From contig JAOZMN010000158.1 in NCBI GenBank assembly GCA_029934265.1, positions 1,134 to 6,695 of the forward strand: DNA of 5,562 bases, read 5' to 3'. Every line of letters begins with the position of its first letter. Position 1 is the stretch's first letter. Positions 5,405-5,562 of the stretch are shown piece after piece. Both the position numbers and the translations under genes were made by a program. This stretch comes from Bacteroidales bacterium. Lineage in GTDB: Bacteria > Bacteroidota > Bacteroidia > Bacteroidales > JAADGE01. Below the pieces are notes generated by a model. That model saw nothing but the letters and a program-made list of their open reading frames with translations. It did no database searches and had not been told where the DNA came from.

Positions 5405-5562
5405 ATGAAAAGAATTTTATTATCAATAGCAGTAATAGCTTTCATATCGAGCAGTATTTTCGCTCAAAATAATGTTTTGAAATACAGCGATAAAAACTTT
5501 CATTTATTAAAAGCCGTTCTTGAAGGAAAAAATACGGCAACCGGTTCCGGTACGGAAAAAGT
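5405..5562 (+). CDS. Secreted or periplasmic protein, N-terminal fragment cut by window edge
   Basis: The frame starts at ATG 5405 and runs open for 52 codons to the end of the window. The first 20 residues (MKRILLSIAVIAFISSSIFA) form a clear Sec signal peptide: positive Lys-Arg, a hydrophobic core, and a small-x-Ala pattern with probable cleavage between IFA and QN. No lipobox Cys is present, so it is not a lipoprotein. The mature part seen (QNNVLKYSDKNFHLLKAVLEGKNTATGSGTEK) has no motif I recognise. It is divergent from the outer-membrane protein gene and separated from it by a 157-bp region with a TAnnTTTG box facing it. The AAAATTCAAGCA before the ATG holds no Shine-Dalgarno, as is usual for Bacteroidota. 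Being a real gene is well supported; its function cannot be given. Confidence 0.8.
   Translation, partial: MKRILLSIAVIAFISSSIFAQNNVLKYSDKNFHLLKAVLEGKNTATGSGTEK

Overview
The window is AT-rich and looks like a chromosomal piece of a Bacteroidota (Bacteroidetes) genome. Three things point there. Several intergenic regions carry -7 boxes of the form TAnnTTTG, with a TTG-type -33 box at the expected distance in one case. There are no clear Shine-Dalgarno sequences ahead of the start codons. One gene encodes a signal-peptide-bearing outer-membrane beta-barrel protein of a type I know from Bacteroidales. Genus cannot be given from this sequence.

Layout from left to right: the 3' end of groEL (2-316, +) with a strong palindromic terminator; an AT-rich leader region of about 230 bp; sucC, the succinyl-CoA synthetase beta subunit (620-1807, +), ending in a long hairpin that runs into the 3' end of a convergent GNAT acetyltransferase gene (1881-2423, -); a short divergent promoter region; glpK, glycerol kinase (2546-4075, +); a hairpin between convergent genes; an outer-membrane protein gene with a long coiled coil (4132-5247, -); a second divergent promoter region; and the start of a gene for a secreted or periplasmic protein (5405 to beyond the window edge, +).

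The genes look like separately transcribed units (convergent, divergent or terminator-separated pairs) and not like one operon. Three are core housekeeping functions: protein folding, the TCA cycle substrate-level phosphorylation step, and entry of glycerol into lipid metabolism or glycolysis. sucC is not followed by sucD, and glpK is not next to glpF or glpD in this window. groEL and sucC look less AT-rich by eye than the GNAT and outer-membrane protein genes.

I found no mobile element, CRISPR array, tRNA, rRNA or convincing new multi-gene system. The points most worth a second look are: the outer-membrane barrel fused to a coiled-coil stalk of about 90 residues; the GlpK, which lacks both of the well-known regulatory sites of its family and has an N-terminal extension; a closely matching inverted repeat near the 5' ends of sucC and glpK; and the duplicated hairpin arm between sucC and the GNAT gene.
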